A model generated the notes under the pieces. That model made no database searches. It had not been told where the DNA came from and worked only from the letters and a program-made list of their open reading frames with translations. From Bacteroidota bacterium (lineage in GTDB: Bacteria > Bacteroidota > Bacteroidia > Chitinophagales > Saprospiraceae), in NCBI GenBank assembly GCA_029781865.1, contig JAKOVW010000034.1, positions 1 to 64,000 of the forward strand: a stretch of 64,000 nucleotides of DNA. The letters are read 5' to 3'. Position 1 is the first letter of the stretch, and every line of letters starts with the position of its first letter. Shown piece by piece: positions 1 through 8,678 of the stretch. The translations under genes were made by a program, and so were the position numbers.

Positions 1-2547
1 GCATGGAACAGAGCTTGCGACTATTACAGAAGCTTGTTTGATACAGCACATTTCGACAGAAAATATGATTTAACCTGGGGATTTGACGGTTATGTATTGA
101 GTGGTTGTGGCAACACACCAACAATCAGCGTCAATGACAACAGAGAGTGCGGTCAGGGACAAATTACCCGTACGGTTGTAGCACGTGGTCCAAACGGAAT
201 CAGCGTAACCGCAACACAGACGATTTGGGTAGTAGACTGTGATCCATTCTATATCAACGGAGCAGATGACTGCGATCAGAATGATGATATCACCTGGCCA
301 GGAAACTGTACAGGTCAGGCAACAACAATACCAGGTTGTGGAGCAGCAGACGTAAGTCCGGACAATCCACAATTGGGCAGACCAGTAGTTGAAAATAATG
401 CAGATGATCTTTGTGCATTGATCAGTATTGAGTATGTAGATGAAATCTTCACCATTGAACCGGATGCATGCTTCAAGATCTTACGTCATTGGACAGTAAT
501 TGACTGGTGCCAGTACGATCCAAGTATCGATCCTACAAAAGGAAGATGGGAATATCTGCAAATCATAAAAGTACATGATACAGATAAACCAAACATCAGC
601 ATCAATGTAGGTCCATGTGAATCAGCAGTTAAAAATGCAACGGATCACAAGTGTTATGGACACATCAGCTTAACAGCAAGTGCAACAGATAACTGTAGCC
701 CATTGGATTGGTTATTCTACGATTACAAAATAGACTTGTACAATGATGGAAAAGGCTTCTATTCAGGCTTTGATGTAAAATCAGGTCCATTGACCAGAAA
801 AGACTTCGCAGCAGGAAAGACACCACAATTCCATGACAATCCATATGCAGATGATCAGAACAATCCGTTTGATGCAAGTGGTACCTATCCAATAGGAATT
901 CACAAAATCTGCTGGTATGTAGAAGATGGTTGCGGAAACATTGCAGCACAGTGTCAATTGTTTGAAGTAAAAGACTGCAAAGCACCAACACCATACTGTC
1001 TGACTGGAGTAATTACAGTTCCAATGCCAGTAAATGGTTGTATCACAATTTGGGCAAAAGATCTCGACAGAGGTAGTTTCGACAATTGTACAGATGCAGC
1101 GAATTTGAAATTCTACTTCAATGGCGACCCAACGAAAACAAGCATTACAATTTGTTGTGATGACTTCGTAGCAGCAGGTGCAAATGACGAGTTAATCGTT
1201 GATGTACAAATGTGGGTTGAAGACGAAGAAGGAAATACGGACTACTGTAAAACAGTTATTATCGTTCAGGACAATCAGGATGTATGTCCAAACACCGGAT
1301 CTTCAAAAGGAAGAGTAAGTGGAGAGTTGAGAACTGAGAATAATGATGAAACCGAACTTGCAAATGTTGAATTGTTATTATCAACAAACATGATGAAACA
1401 AATCACTACAAATGCAGCAGGTACCTATTTGTTTGGTGAATTGACACCAAATACGTATACAGTAAAACCAGAAAGAAATGATGATCCTGCATACGGAGTA
1501 AGTACAGCAGATATCGTTAAGATTCAAAGACATATTCTTGGAATCGAGACATTGAACAGTCCTTACAAATTATTGGCAGCAGACGTCAATACAAGCAGAA
1601 CCATTACAGCAGCAGACGTATCTGAGATCAGAAAACTGATCCTTGGAGTAACGAGCAAGTTTAATAAAGTACCATCCTGGACATTTGTACCGAAGAGCTA
1701 CAACTTTACGGATCCAACAAGTCCATGGGATGCACCAAGAGATGCTAAAGTATCTGTAGCTGGTGGATCAAAAATGGTAGAAGACTTCGTAGCAGTTAAA
1801 TTTGGAGATGTAAACAATAGCGCCAGAGGTCATAATGTAGCTGGAAACACTACAAGAAGCAATGGTAAATTACATCTTGAAATAGATAACAATACGACTG
1901 TAGGTGGTGAGTTATACAAAGTAGCGTTCAAGTCAAGTGACTTCAACAACATCACAGGCTATCAGTTTACATTGAAATTCGATCGTCAGGCATTGACATT
2001 CGAAGGCATCGAAGCTGGAAGTCTGAATGTAGATGAATCAAACTTTGGAACAAACAGATTAAATGAAGGCGTATTGACTACCAGCTGGGATAGCAAAGTA
2101 GCACAAAGCGCAGATGCAAATGCAACCTTATTCACAGTAGTATTCCGCGCAAGCAACAAAGCAAACATAGGAAGCTTGTTGACCATCAACGGAGATGTAA
2201 CAGCAGCAGAAGCATATGATGCTGACCTGAACATCAAAGATGTAAGTCTTGGAATCCGCACAGGAAAAGGAGTTGTAGAAAGTGGCATCTTCGAGTTGTA
2301 TCAGAATACACCGAATCCATTTGAGAAAGAAACAGCAATCAGCTTCAGATTACCAGAAGCTGGAAACTACAAGCTGAGTATTTATGACGTAACCGGTAAA
2401 GTATTGAGAGTATACGAAAAAGCAGGAGCAAAAGGTTTGAATACGATTTCTGTGAAGAAATCAGAACTGAATGCCAGCGGAGTAATGTACTATCAGTTGG
2501 ATGCCGCAGACCATACAGCAACTAAGAGAATGGTAGTGATCGAATAA
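1..2547 (+). CDS. 3' part of a large T9SS-secreted surface protein with dockerin and cohesin-like modules (5' end outside window)
   Basis: The reading frame is open from the first base, so the gene starts upstream of the window; the TTG at 34 is not a real start. The N-terminal half visible here is rich in Cys, Asp and Asn with repeated D-N-C and V-x-D-x-C patterns, as in HYR/adhesin-type repeats of Saprospiraceae surface proteins. Around nt 1490-1665 two Asp/Asn-rich loop-helix units (STADIVKIQRHILG and TAADVSEIRKLILG) form a dockerin type I-like pair. Nt 1860-2270 encodes a cohesin-like beta domain. The last ~85 residues (ELYQNTPNPF to KRMVVIE) form a T9SS type A sorting domain, so the product should cross the outer membrane by T9SS and be anchored at or released from the surface. 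Codons ending in A (gta, gca, aca, aga) are unusually favoured, which may mean high expression. Domain order is seen; adhesin or scaffold role is inferred. Confidence 0.85.
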   Translation, partial: AWNRACDYYRSLFDTAHFDRKYDLTWGFDGYVLSGCGNTPTISVNDNRECGQGQITRTVVARGPNGISVTATQTIWVVDCDPFYINGADDCDQNDDITWPGNCTGQATTIPGCGAADVSPDNPQLGRPVVENNADDLCALISIEYVDEIFTIEPDACFKILRHWTVIDWCQYDPSIDPTKGRWEYLQIIKVHDTDKPNISINVGPCESAVKNATDHKCYGHISLTASATDNCSPLDWLFYDYKIDLYNDGKGFYSGFDVKSGPLTRKDFAAGKTPQFHDNPYADDQNNPFDASGTYPIGIHKICWYVEDGCGNIAAQCQLFEVKDCKAPTPYCLTGVITVPMPVNGCITIWAKDLDRGSFDNCTDAANLKFYFNGDPTKTSITICCDDFVAAGANDELIVDVQMWVEDEEGNTDYCKTVIIVQDNQDVCPNTGSSKGRVSGELRTENNDETELANVELLLSTNMMKQITTNAAGTYLFGELTPNTYTVKPERNDDPAYGVSTADIVKIQRHILGIETLNSPYKLLAADVNTSRTITAADVSEIRKLILGVTSKFNKVPSWTFVPKSYNFTDPTSPWDAPRDAKVSVAGGSKMVEDFVAVKFGDVNNSARGHNVAGNTTRSNGKLHLEIDNNTTVGGELYKVAFKSSDFNNITGYQFTLKFDRQALTFEGIEAGSLNVDESNFGTNRLNEGVLTTSWDSKVAQSADANATLFTVVFRASNKANIGSLLTINGDVTAAEAYDADLNIKDVSLGIRTGKGVVESGIFELYQNTPNPFEKETAISFRLPEAGNYKLSIYDVTGKVLRVYEKAGAKGLNTISVKKSELNASGVMYYQLDAADHTATKRMVVIE

Positions 2548-2614
2548 TATCGATCCCTGCCGCCCAAACTTCTTTTAGCGGCGAAGAATTAGATCAATTT
2601 GATTCTGTTAGAAT

Positions 2615-2650
2615 AACCTCTTTTTGAGCAATCGAAAAGAGGTTTTTCTT
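2615..2650 (+). terminator. Rho-independent terminator of the surface protein gene
   Basis: A perfect 10-bp stem (AACCTCTTTT at 2615-2624, AAAAGAGGTT at 2635-2644) with a 10-nt loop is followed by a T-rich tract. It lies about 70 bp after the stop codon at 2547. Confidence 0.85.
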
Positions 2651-3491
2651 TTTGATTGAAGAACGAAGCAATCAAAAACATCCTCGAATGATTTAATGTC
2701 ATTTGAATGAATTCGATTAAATTACAATTAAGGGAGGTCTAAACATTGTTTTACGTCATGGATCAATTGGTAATAGGGAATTTATTTAGGATATACGAAC
2801 TGGCAAGAAAGGGTTGATATCTAATGAATTAATTATTTAATTCTAACATGGTAATGAATTCTTGTAAATTCATTGATAAGCAGATTTATTTCTGAATTGG
2901 CTTATCATCTGGGATTTTAATTATCCTTAATTGCTGATATTTCCGTGAATTAAGATGTGATTTGAATTTGATAATGAAGTTGGGATGATTCATCAATTAA
3001 TTGAATTAGTTGATGGATTTGTCAAATTAATGATGCTGTTTCGTCATATTTTTGTTTCAGCTTATTAAAATATTTTACAGTAAATATTCTTTTAGAATTT
3101 ATTGGTTTGGTTTTGTTTGTTGGCATTGTATAAATCTGGCGTGGTTTCCTGATTTATACAATGTTTTTTTTTTAAATAACCAGGCAGTGGATATTGCTCG
3201 AAAATCCAAATAGTATTATTCCTTATTCTTCCTGAATACAGTTTTTTTACCTCGAAACAACATATAACTATCTTTACGATTCTGCATTTGTCCAGGTATA
3301 TCATGACTTATATGCAGGTCGCGTGGTTGGGAATTAAAAATGACTTTATCTTTATTTTACTGATCAAGTGATAACCTAATCCATTTTAGGATATTTAATG
3401 TATCATACCAACTCTTGAAAACCTGGTAGAGATTTCGTATTCAATTAATGTATATATTTATGCCAAATTATTCACATTTAAACTAGTAATT
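2651..3491. other. Long intergenic region, no convincing protein gene
   Basis: AT-rich stretch of about 840 bp. It holds a branched hairpin (GATAAG at 2875-2880 with CTTATC at 2901-2906 and an inner CAGA/TCTG) and a strong terminator-like hairpin at 3124-3173. A minus-strand frame of 70 codons (3092-3304) crosses the terminator stem and is not accepted as a gene. The region may hold a small RNA. Confidence 0.5.
3124..3173 (+). terminator. Strong hairpin with T-run far from any annotated gene
   Basis: A perfect 13-bp stem (CATTGTATAAATC at 3124-3136, GATTTATACAATG at 3151-3163) with a 14-nt loop runs directly into ten T residues. It reads as a plus-strand intrinsic terminator, yet the nearest upstream gene already has its own terminator some 500 bp earlier. 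It could end an unannotated non-coding transcript. Confidence 0.7.
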
Positions 3492-3962
3492 ATGATCAGA
3501 AGTGTTGTATTCCTTTTTCTTATTGCATCCTCTACCTATTCTATAGGGCAGGTTAAAATTGATGCCAGTAAAGATTCAAAAAAAATGACCGCGAAAGAGC
3601 TTACCGCTGCACCAACCACCGGACAAATAAATCCGGCGGGTGCAAGTCTTACCACTATTCCGGCAGGGAAATGTTGTAAGGTAAATATAGCTTATCCGGC
3701 TACAACGGAAACCATCGCATCCAAAGCGAGAACATCATGCATCAACAATGCGATTCCCGAGTTAACTCCGGAGGAATGTGCAAAGAATAGTTGTAAAATT
3801 GAAATCATCGATGACAAAGGCAAGCCGGTTATTAAAGGATGGCAGGTGGTAATGGATAAGAGCAATATTCCTACTATTGATGCAAGCAAACTTCCAAAAG
3901 GTAAGTACAAAGTCAGATTTATATCCGGTGCTAAAAAGGCTGAGAAAGCAATGGATTTTTAA
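3492..3962 (+). CDS. Small secreted protein of unknown function
   Basis: The 156-residue product begins with a typical signal peptide (charged MIR, hydrophobic residues 4-16, likely cleavage after residue ~19). No lipobox Cys and no membrane segment follow, so it is predicted periplasmic or secreted. The mature part is Lys/Ala/Thr rich, contains four to five Cys in its middle (including a C-C pair near residues 61-62) that could form disulfides, and ends with LPKGKYKVRFISG, which loosely recalls the last strands of T9SS sorting domains without being a full one. I do not recognise a family. It stands alone on the plus strand and converges with the next gene across a long inverted repeat. ATG at 3492 is chosen because the signal peptide starts there. 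Confidence 0.65.
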   Translation: MIRSVVFLFLIASSTYSIGQVKIDASKDSKKMTAKELTAAPTTGQINPAGASLTTIPAGKCCKVNIAYPATTETIASKARTSCINNAIPELTPEECAKNSCKIEIIDDKGKPVIKGWQVVMDKSNIPTIDASKLPKGKYKVRFISGAKKAEKAMDF

Positions 3963-3972
3963 ATTAAATTTT

Positions 3973-4071
3973 GACTAAAGGCTAAAGCATATATCATACA
4001 GAATTGACCTTTTGACTTGTATGAATGATTATGTCGATAGCATACTCAATAAAATACTTTAGCCTTTAGTC
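3973..4071. repeat. Long-armed inverted repeat between convergent genes
   Basis: Perfect 15-bp arms GACTAAAGGCTAAAG (3973-3987) and CTTTAGCCTTTAGTC (4057-4071) enclose 69 bp that include a second small dyad (CATACA/TGTATG). The element fills the gap between two convergent genes and shares the core AGGCTAAAG with the element at 18354-18423. It may act as a two-way terminator or belong to a small repeat family. Confidence 0.6.
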
Positions 4072-4080
4072 TATCAGGTA

Positions 4081-4827
4081 TTAAATTTTAATCAGTTGGG
4101 CGCGCTGTATTTTTGACTCCTGTTTGGCCATCAAAACATAAGCACCGGAAGGCCATTTTCTCGTTTGAATCCGGATATTCGTATAACCATTTTCCAATTT
4201 CAGCTTTTCAGAATAGAAATTCTTGCCAAACAGATCGCTGATTTCAAGGATGATTTCGGAATTTCTTTTTCCTTTAAATTCTACCCTGAAAATATCCGTA
4301 AATGGATTGGGGAGTATAGCCACTTCCAATTCCTGTTCTGTTGTTTTGTTTTCAGTTTCTGTAACGATTTCTATTTTTTCAGCCGAGAATCGCAATTCTG
4401 CTAATCCAAAACAGGGTCCATCAAAATTCGACAATCCGGTTATTAAAATATATCTCGCCTTTGGTATGACTACGTCCATCCAATCCATACCTTCATACCG
4501 ATTGGTTCCGTCAGCTTTTGTCAAAGTGAATTCACCTGCACTGCTCCAGGCTATGCTGTCCGATGAATATTCGATGCGGATATTTTTCATTCCCCAATTC
4601 AGGTGATCCGGATCGTTTACATTCCAAATTTTAATTTTATCTATCAGATATTGGTTTTTCAAGTCGTACAAAATCCAATGACCCGAGCCATTGGCAGGAT
4701 TCGGACTTTGTTTGACTTTGCATGAAATCCAGGCATCAAACCAATTGGTAGAGTGCCGGTCAGGAAAACACTGACTAAACAGGGAAGAAGAATAAATTAA
4801 GGAAATTAAAATAATTGCTTTTTTCAT
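4081..4827 (-). CDS. T9SS-secreted protein with discoidin-like (F5/8 type C) domain
   Basis: 248 residues. Residues 1-19 are a signal peptide (MKKAIILISLIYSSSLFSQ). Residues ~20-155 resemble a discoidin/F5-8C jelly-roll: W-I-L-Y-D-L-K, a Y-L-I-D-K-I-K-I-W-N strand, I-R-I-E-Y-S-S-D-S and a conserved-looking R-Y-I-L-I-T-G-L-S strand, the usual order for carbohydrate- or surface-binding domains. Residues ~168-248 form a T9SS type A sorting domain (ILPNPFTDIFRVEF, DLFGKNFY, WPSGAYVL). It is the last gene of an operon with the DUF1501 and DUF1800 genes, 9 bp after the former. That linkage suggests the three work together at the cell surface; the ligand is unknown. Discoidin assignment is by pattern only. 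Confidence 0.75.
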   Translation of the reverse strand: MKKAIILISLIYSSSLFSQCFPDRHSTNWFDAWISCKVKQSPNPANGSGHWILYDLKNQYLIDKIKIWNVNDPDHLNWGMKNIRIEYSSDSIAWSSAGEFTLTKADGTNRYEGMDWMDVVIPKARYILITGLSNFDGPCFGLAELRFSAEKIEIVTETENKTTEQELEVAILPNPFTDIFRVEFKGKRNSEIILEISDLFGKNFYSEKLKLENGYTNIRIQTRKWPSGAYVLMAKQESKIQRAQLIKI

Positions 4828-4836
4828 GTGTTTAGT

Positions 4837-6246
4837 TTAAATATTGAGAAATCCAATGGGTGCTTTTCCGGAATGGACATCATAAAAGTTTCCGATATTA
4901 GGCAACACATAAGACAAATCTGATGGTTGTACACCCATCCATAATGCGAGTTCTGCAAAATACTGATCGACCGAAGTAGTCGGGATCATGATGCCATCAT
5001 ACACATTTAATGCACTGTTGCCGGCCAGTAATGGATATTTGCCATTTAACTTTTTCGGAATTACAGATCCGCCCATTACAAAAACATTTCCACCCCAGGC
5101 ATGGTCAGTGCCATTGCCATTCGAAGTAAGGGATCTTCCAAATTCTGACATCGAAAATGTAGTAACCTGCTTCGTCAGATTTAATTCTTCCAGTGCTGAA
5201 TTGAATTCAGATAAAGCAGCATCCACAATTGGAAACATTTCATTCTGATGGTTTAATACTTCATCATGATGATCCCAGCCATAAAAATTGACAAAGAAAA
5301 TCTGGCGTTTGAATTGCAATTCTTCATGTACAGAGATGGTTCTCGCTATCATATTAAATGCCTGTGAAATAGTATTATCGCTGAACTGTGTCTTCAATAC
5401 CGGAGCCTTTTTTAATGCTTCGGTAAATTTTTTATCACCATCTCTTGAACTTCGAATGACATCTACATATGTTTTTTGAAAGATATCGAGATACGTATGA
5501 TCCAGCATAGAATCAATAGCCTTGGTGCGCTGAATATTGAATTGATCATACATATTATCAGGAGCATAGCCATAAATGCCAATGCTGCCATTCCGGGCGT
5601 CAATTGAAAATTCAATCGTTTCATTTCCGGTTTGAAACAGATTTGTTCCATCCAGTGAAATGTTCATCGATATTTCTTTGGCCTGATTCATGTCCCGGAT
5701 CAGGTCAGCCATTTTTCCTCCCCAGCCTGAAGTGGATCTTTTATCTGCAAGAGAGGATTGCCATTGTTGTGTTTGATCAGAATGGGATAATAAACCCAAT
5801 GGTAATTTTACCGTTTCATTGTAAAATTGATCTTTGGTTGTAGGCTCCAGCAATGTGCCTACATTTGAAATAAAAGTCAGTTTGCCCTCATCAAACAGAC
5901 GTTGCATTTCTTTCATTGCCGGATGAATACCGAAGGTTCTGCCTGGCGTATTGTTTACCTGAATGGGACGTAAATTGGTTTTTGGAATGGCCAGATTAGA
6001 TCTCGTTTTAGCATAATCCGAGTATTCTTTATTTCCCATGGGAACAATCATGTTATACGAGTCATTGCCTCCGGAAAGAGACAGGCAAACAAGGGCTTTG
6101 TACTCGGGATCCATCATAGAATTCGCCGCGGTCAAGGCATTAATAGCCTTGAGATGAATGAGTGAATTCATAATTGAAGTATACCCTAGTGCAGCACAAC
6201 TTAACTGTCCTACAAATTTTCTTCTGGATATGGTTTTCTTGTACAT
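4837..6246 (-). CDS. DUF1501 family protein with Tat-type signal
   Basis: 469 residues. The N-terminus carries a twin-arginine-like motif (S-R-R-K-F-V, residues 7-12) and a hydrophobic stretch, as usual in DUF1501 proteins. Typical family signatures are present: V-C-L-S-L-S-G-G-N-D-S-Y-N early, S-H-S-D-Q-T-Q-Q-W-Q, a G-W-D-H-H-D-E segment, F-G-R-S-L-T-S-N-G-N-G-T-D-H and W-G-G-N-V-F-V-M-G-G near the C-terminus. The family belongs structurally near sulfatase/alkaline phosphatase-type folds, but its reaction is not established. It is the middle gene of an operon: 6 bp after the DUF1800 gene and 9 bp before the discoidin-like T9SS gene. DUF1800 and DUF1501 are commonly adjacent in Bacteroidota and Planctomycetota. 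Confidence 0.88.
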   Translation of the reverse strand: MYKKTISRRKFVGQLSCAALGYTSIMNSLIHLKAINALTAANSMMDPEYKALVCLSLSGGNDSYNMIVPMGNKEYSDYAKTRSNLAIPKTNLRPIQVNNTPGRTFGIHPAMKEMQRLFDEGKLTFISNVGTLLEPTTKDQFYNETVKLPLGLLSHSDQTQQWQSSLADKRSTSGWGGKMADLIRDMNQAKEISMNISLDGTNLFQTGNETIEFSIDARNGSIGIYGYAPDNMYDQFNIQRTKAIDSMLDHTYLDIFQKTYVDVIRSSRDGDKKFTEALKKAPVLKTQFSDNTISQAFNMIARTISVHEELQFKRQIFFVNFYGWDHHDEVLNHQNEMFPIVDAALSEFNSALEELNLTKQVTTFSMSEFGRSLTSNGNGTDHAWGGNVFVMGGSVIPKKLNGKYPLLAGNSALNVYDGIMIPTTSVDQYFAELALWMGVQPSDLSYVLPNIGNFYDVHSGKAPIGFLNI

Positions 6247-6252
6247 GATTTG

Positions 6253-8052
6253 TTATTTAAAAATGGCATAATCGGGTGAAATCATAATGAGATAAAGGGC
6301 CATCCGCACCCGGTCTTCGCGGAAACTGCCAGTAATAAAGGTACCAATCGTTTGTTTGATTATACCGCGGGTACGGTCACTTAGGTTTCCATGTGTGAAT
6401 AAAATATCCAGGCGGTTCAATAAGACTTCAGGATCCTGGGCCAGATCTTCCAGTTCGTGAAGATTTAAAATAGCATAAGGTTCATTGCGCTCCCAACCAT
6501 ACATGACATAGTCAAATATCGTCCATGAATTAACCTGGTTGAGATAACCTATACTGGTACGCGAATTGTGAATTTGAAATTCGGGTCCGGTCAAACCATT
6601 ATTATCCAGGTCCCCCTTCGGTTTAAAAAAGGGTGAAAAGAAATTGAATACGGAAGGTGCTGCCAATGGAATCTGGTTGGTATTTACCCAGTAATCATAA
6701 CCTAAATTCCAATAACGTCCATAGTATTGCTCGACATCTATGGCAGAAGTAAAATGAGAGTACCGAACTATCGGTTCTCTGAGTTGTCCGTTATTTGAAT
6801 CCATCATAGGTTCGCAGTCGCGGGCTTCGGGATCTAATAGAATGGCCTTTATCACTGCAGCTAAATTGCCCTTGTTATTTTTTCCATCGTTAGAAAACAC
6901 TCTGGAAACCCGCTGAACATACTGGGGAGAGGGATTCGATTTAATCAGCCGTTGAATCAGTTGTTTGGATATAAACGGAGCTGTATTCGGATGATTAACC
7001 AAAGTGGTAATTGCATCCTGAATATCTTTAAGTCCGGATTGGCCATCAGGAATGATGGTTGTTCCATTCAATAATACTTTCTCACCCGATTCGTGATAGT
7101 ATTCATACATTCTCATAGGCTTTGTAAAATCAGCCAGGTAAATACCCATGCCAAATACAGCGGTATCTGTATACATATTGGGCACTACAGCTGAAAATCC
7201 CAGACCGGTAAATATTTTAGCAAGTTCCTTAATGTCTTTTTGATTATATGTTGGAATCGAATTGCCTTTTGCATCCATTTTCAGGCTGCCATCCGCGTTG
7301 AGTTCATTTAGTCCAATCGTAAATAGTTGCATAATTTCTCTCGCGTAGTTTTCATCCGGATGTGTGTTAGCTACGGTATCCGTTTTGGGATTGTTTAAAT
7401 GACTTAAATAAAATCCCATGGTGGGGTGAAGTGTTACCTGCCATAACAAATCAGCAAAATTGCCAAACGCATTATGGAGTAAAATGTCATAGTAATTTGC
7501 CATACCTGCACCATAGCCCTGGAGATCAGTTTGTATGGAGATGACGAAAATTTCACTTAGTGCCAATGCGATTCTCTGACGCAATTTATCCGGGTTATTC
7601 ATATGCTGAGTCCACCAGGCATATTGGAAATGCGTCCAGTTTGGCGAAGAAGCCAGATCAGAAGAATCAGCACCCTGTTCCAGATTCCAATTATAGACTT
7701 CCCTGTAAATCGAATTGACTTCATCCATTATGGAGTGTACCGGAAGATTCATTTGGTCATCGATCCATTTTTCAAAATCTGTACCGGCTAATTTCCGGAT
7801 ATCCTGTAAATTAGATCCCAATGTAGCCTGATAAAGAAATCGGCTGGCATTATATTCGTCAAAGACCAATCCATCGCCATTGATTGTGGATATAGCAGCC
7901 GTAGTATCTTTTCTGTTCTGTGGCTTCCAGTTATCGCTTGATGTGACTGAAATAGCATTGGCGTTTTTTCCTCCAAGAATAATTTTCTGGGCGTTATTTT
8001 CATCAGGATGAAGAAGTTCAATGAAAATAATTAGAATGAATGTAGCTCTCAT
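6253..8052 (-). CDS. DUF1800 family protein
   Basis: About 599 residues from the ATG at 8052; the frame is open to a TTG at 8091, but a promoter -7 element overlaps that TTG and the ATG start gives a clean signal peptide (MRATFILIIFIELLHP...NAQ). Family signatures: A-S-R-F-L-Y-Q-A-T-L-G near the start, R-Q-R-I-A-L-A-L-S-E-I, H-P-D-E-N-Y-A-R-E-I-M-Q-L-F-T-I-G, and F-I-S-K-Q-L-I-Q-R-L. The biochemical role of DUF1800 is unknown; it is exported and nearly always linked to a DUF1501 partner. First gene of the three-gene operon, with a promoter and twin operator-like palindromes just upstream. Confidence 0.88.
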   Translation of the reverse strand: MRATFILIIFIELLHPDENNAQKIILGGKNANAISVTSSDNWKPQNRKDTTAAISTINGDGLVFDEYNASRFLYQATLGSNLQDIRKLAGTDFEKWIDDQMNLPVHSIMDEVNSIYREVYNWNLEQGADSSDLASSPNWTHFQYAWWTQHMNNPDKLRQRIALALSEIFVISIQTDLQGYGAGMANYYDILLHNAFGNFADLLWQVTLHPTMGFYLSHLNNPKTDTVANTHPDENYAREIMQLFTIGLNELNADGSLKMDAKGNSIPTYNQKDIKELAKIFTGLGFSAVVPNMYTDTAVFGMGIYLADFTKPMRMYEYYHESGEKVLLNGTTIIPDGQSGLKDIQDAITTLVNHPNTAPFISKQLIQRLIKSNPSPQYVQRVSRVFSNDGKNNKGNLAAVIKAILLDPEARDCEPMMDSNNGQLREPIVRYSHFTSAIDVEQYYGRYWNLGYDYWVNTNQIPLAAPSVFNFFSPFFKPKGDLDNNGLTGPEFQIHNSRTSIGYLNQVNSWTIFDYVMYGWERNEPYAILNLHELEDLAQDPEVLLNRLDILFTHGNLSDRTRGIIKQTIGTFITGSFREDRVRMALYLIMISPDYAIFK

Positions 8053-8088
8053 ACCAAATAGTTGATTGCGTTTTAGTTTGAATAGTTT

Positions 8089-8119
8089 CAAAAGTAAAAA
8101 TTTATGGTCATTTTTTCAA
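8089..8119 (-). promoter_or_regulatory. Bacteroidota-type promoter for the DUF1800-DUF1501 operon
   Basis: On the minus strand TTG (8119-8117), a 20-bp spacer and TACTTTTG (8096-8089) match the TTG / TAnnTTTG promoter type of this phylum. Transcription should begin near 8082, leaving a leader of about 30 nt before the ATG at 8052. This decides against the TTG start at 8091. Confidence 0.65.
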
Positions 8120-8126
8120 TTCTCAT

Positions 8127-8220
8127 ACAGCGTTATTTATTTAAAATAAGGGTAAACCCTTAGTACAGGATTAAAAAAATCAGGGTAAACCCTTACTCTG
8201 TTCGAGTTGTAAAACGCTGT
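8127..8220. promoter_or_regulatory. Twin palindromic operator-like sites nested in an inverted repeat
   Basis: Site 1 (8147-8162) is the dyad TAAGGGT-AA-ACCCTTA with perfect 7-bp arms. Site 2 (8180-8195) repeats 14 of these bases exactly, 33 bp away, close to three helical turns. Both are enclosed by an outer inverted repeat ACAGCGTT (8127-8134) / AACGCTGT (8213-8220). The block lies just upstream of the -33 element, a position typical for an activator. No regulator gene is adjacent. Confidence 0.6.
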
Positions 8221-8678
8221 TGCAAGACAAAATCACTTTCTTTTCAGGAATGGATATTTCAATTCCAAATTATGCACAAGGAAGTAATGTTTTTAATATG
8301 GCTTCCTGCTGATTATGATTGATCAAAGTGTTTGACACCCGGGCAAATCATGGGTCATATAATTGTTGAATTGATTGTGTCAATCAGGAACTTGTGCTGA
8401 ATCAATAAATGACTAATAAAGTTGAAATTAATAGTCCTGTTACAATATTAAATTTTGTCAAGACAAGTTTATGGTAATTCTTATTGTACTGATTATACAG
8501 ATCGGTTGTCCCAATAGAATTGATTTAATCCTGTAAAAGGCGATTGACTGTATGTGAATGGGTATGGGAAGGTGGCTTTAATTCATATGTTAAAAAAAAT
8601 ATTTTATTAGGTTGTCCAAAAATTCAGGCTTACTTTTATCAGCTGAATTATCTTTTAGATCACCAATAAAAAATTATT
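8221..8678. other. Intergenic region between divergent genes
   Basis: About 460 bp. The 3' part should hold the promoter of the plus-strand gene at 8679; the best candidate is TACTTTTA (8631-8638) with a TTG at 8612-8614, an imperfect match at short spacing. Nothing else is convincing. Confidence 0.4.

Noticed and set aside
3092-3304. Minus-strand frame of 70 codons in the long gap after the first gene
   Set aside because: It runs through both arms of a strong plus-strand terminator hairpin and resembles no family; a gene is unlikely.
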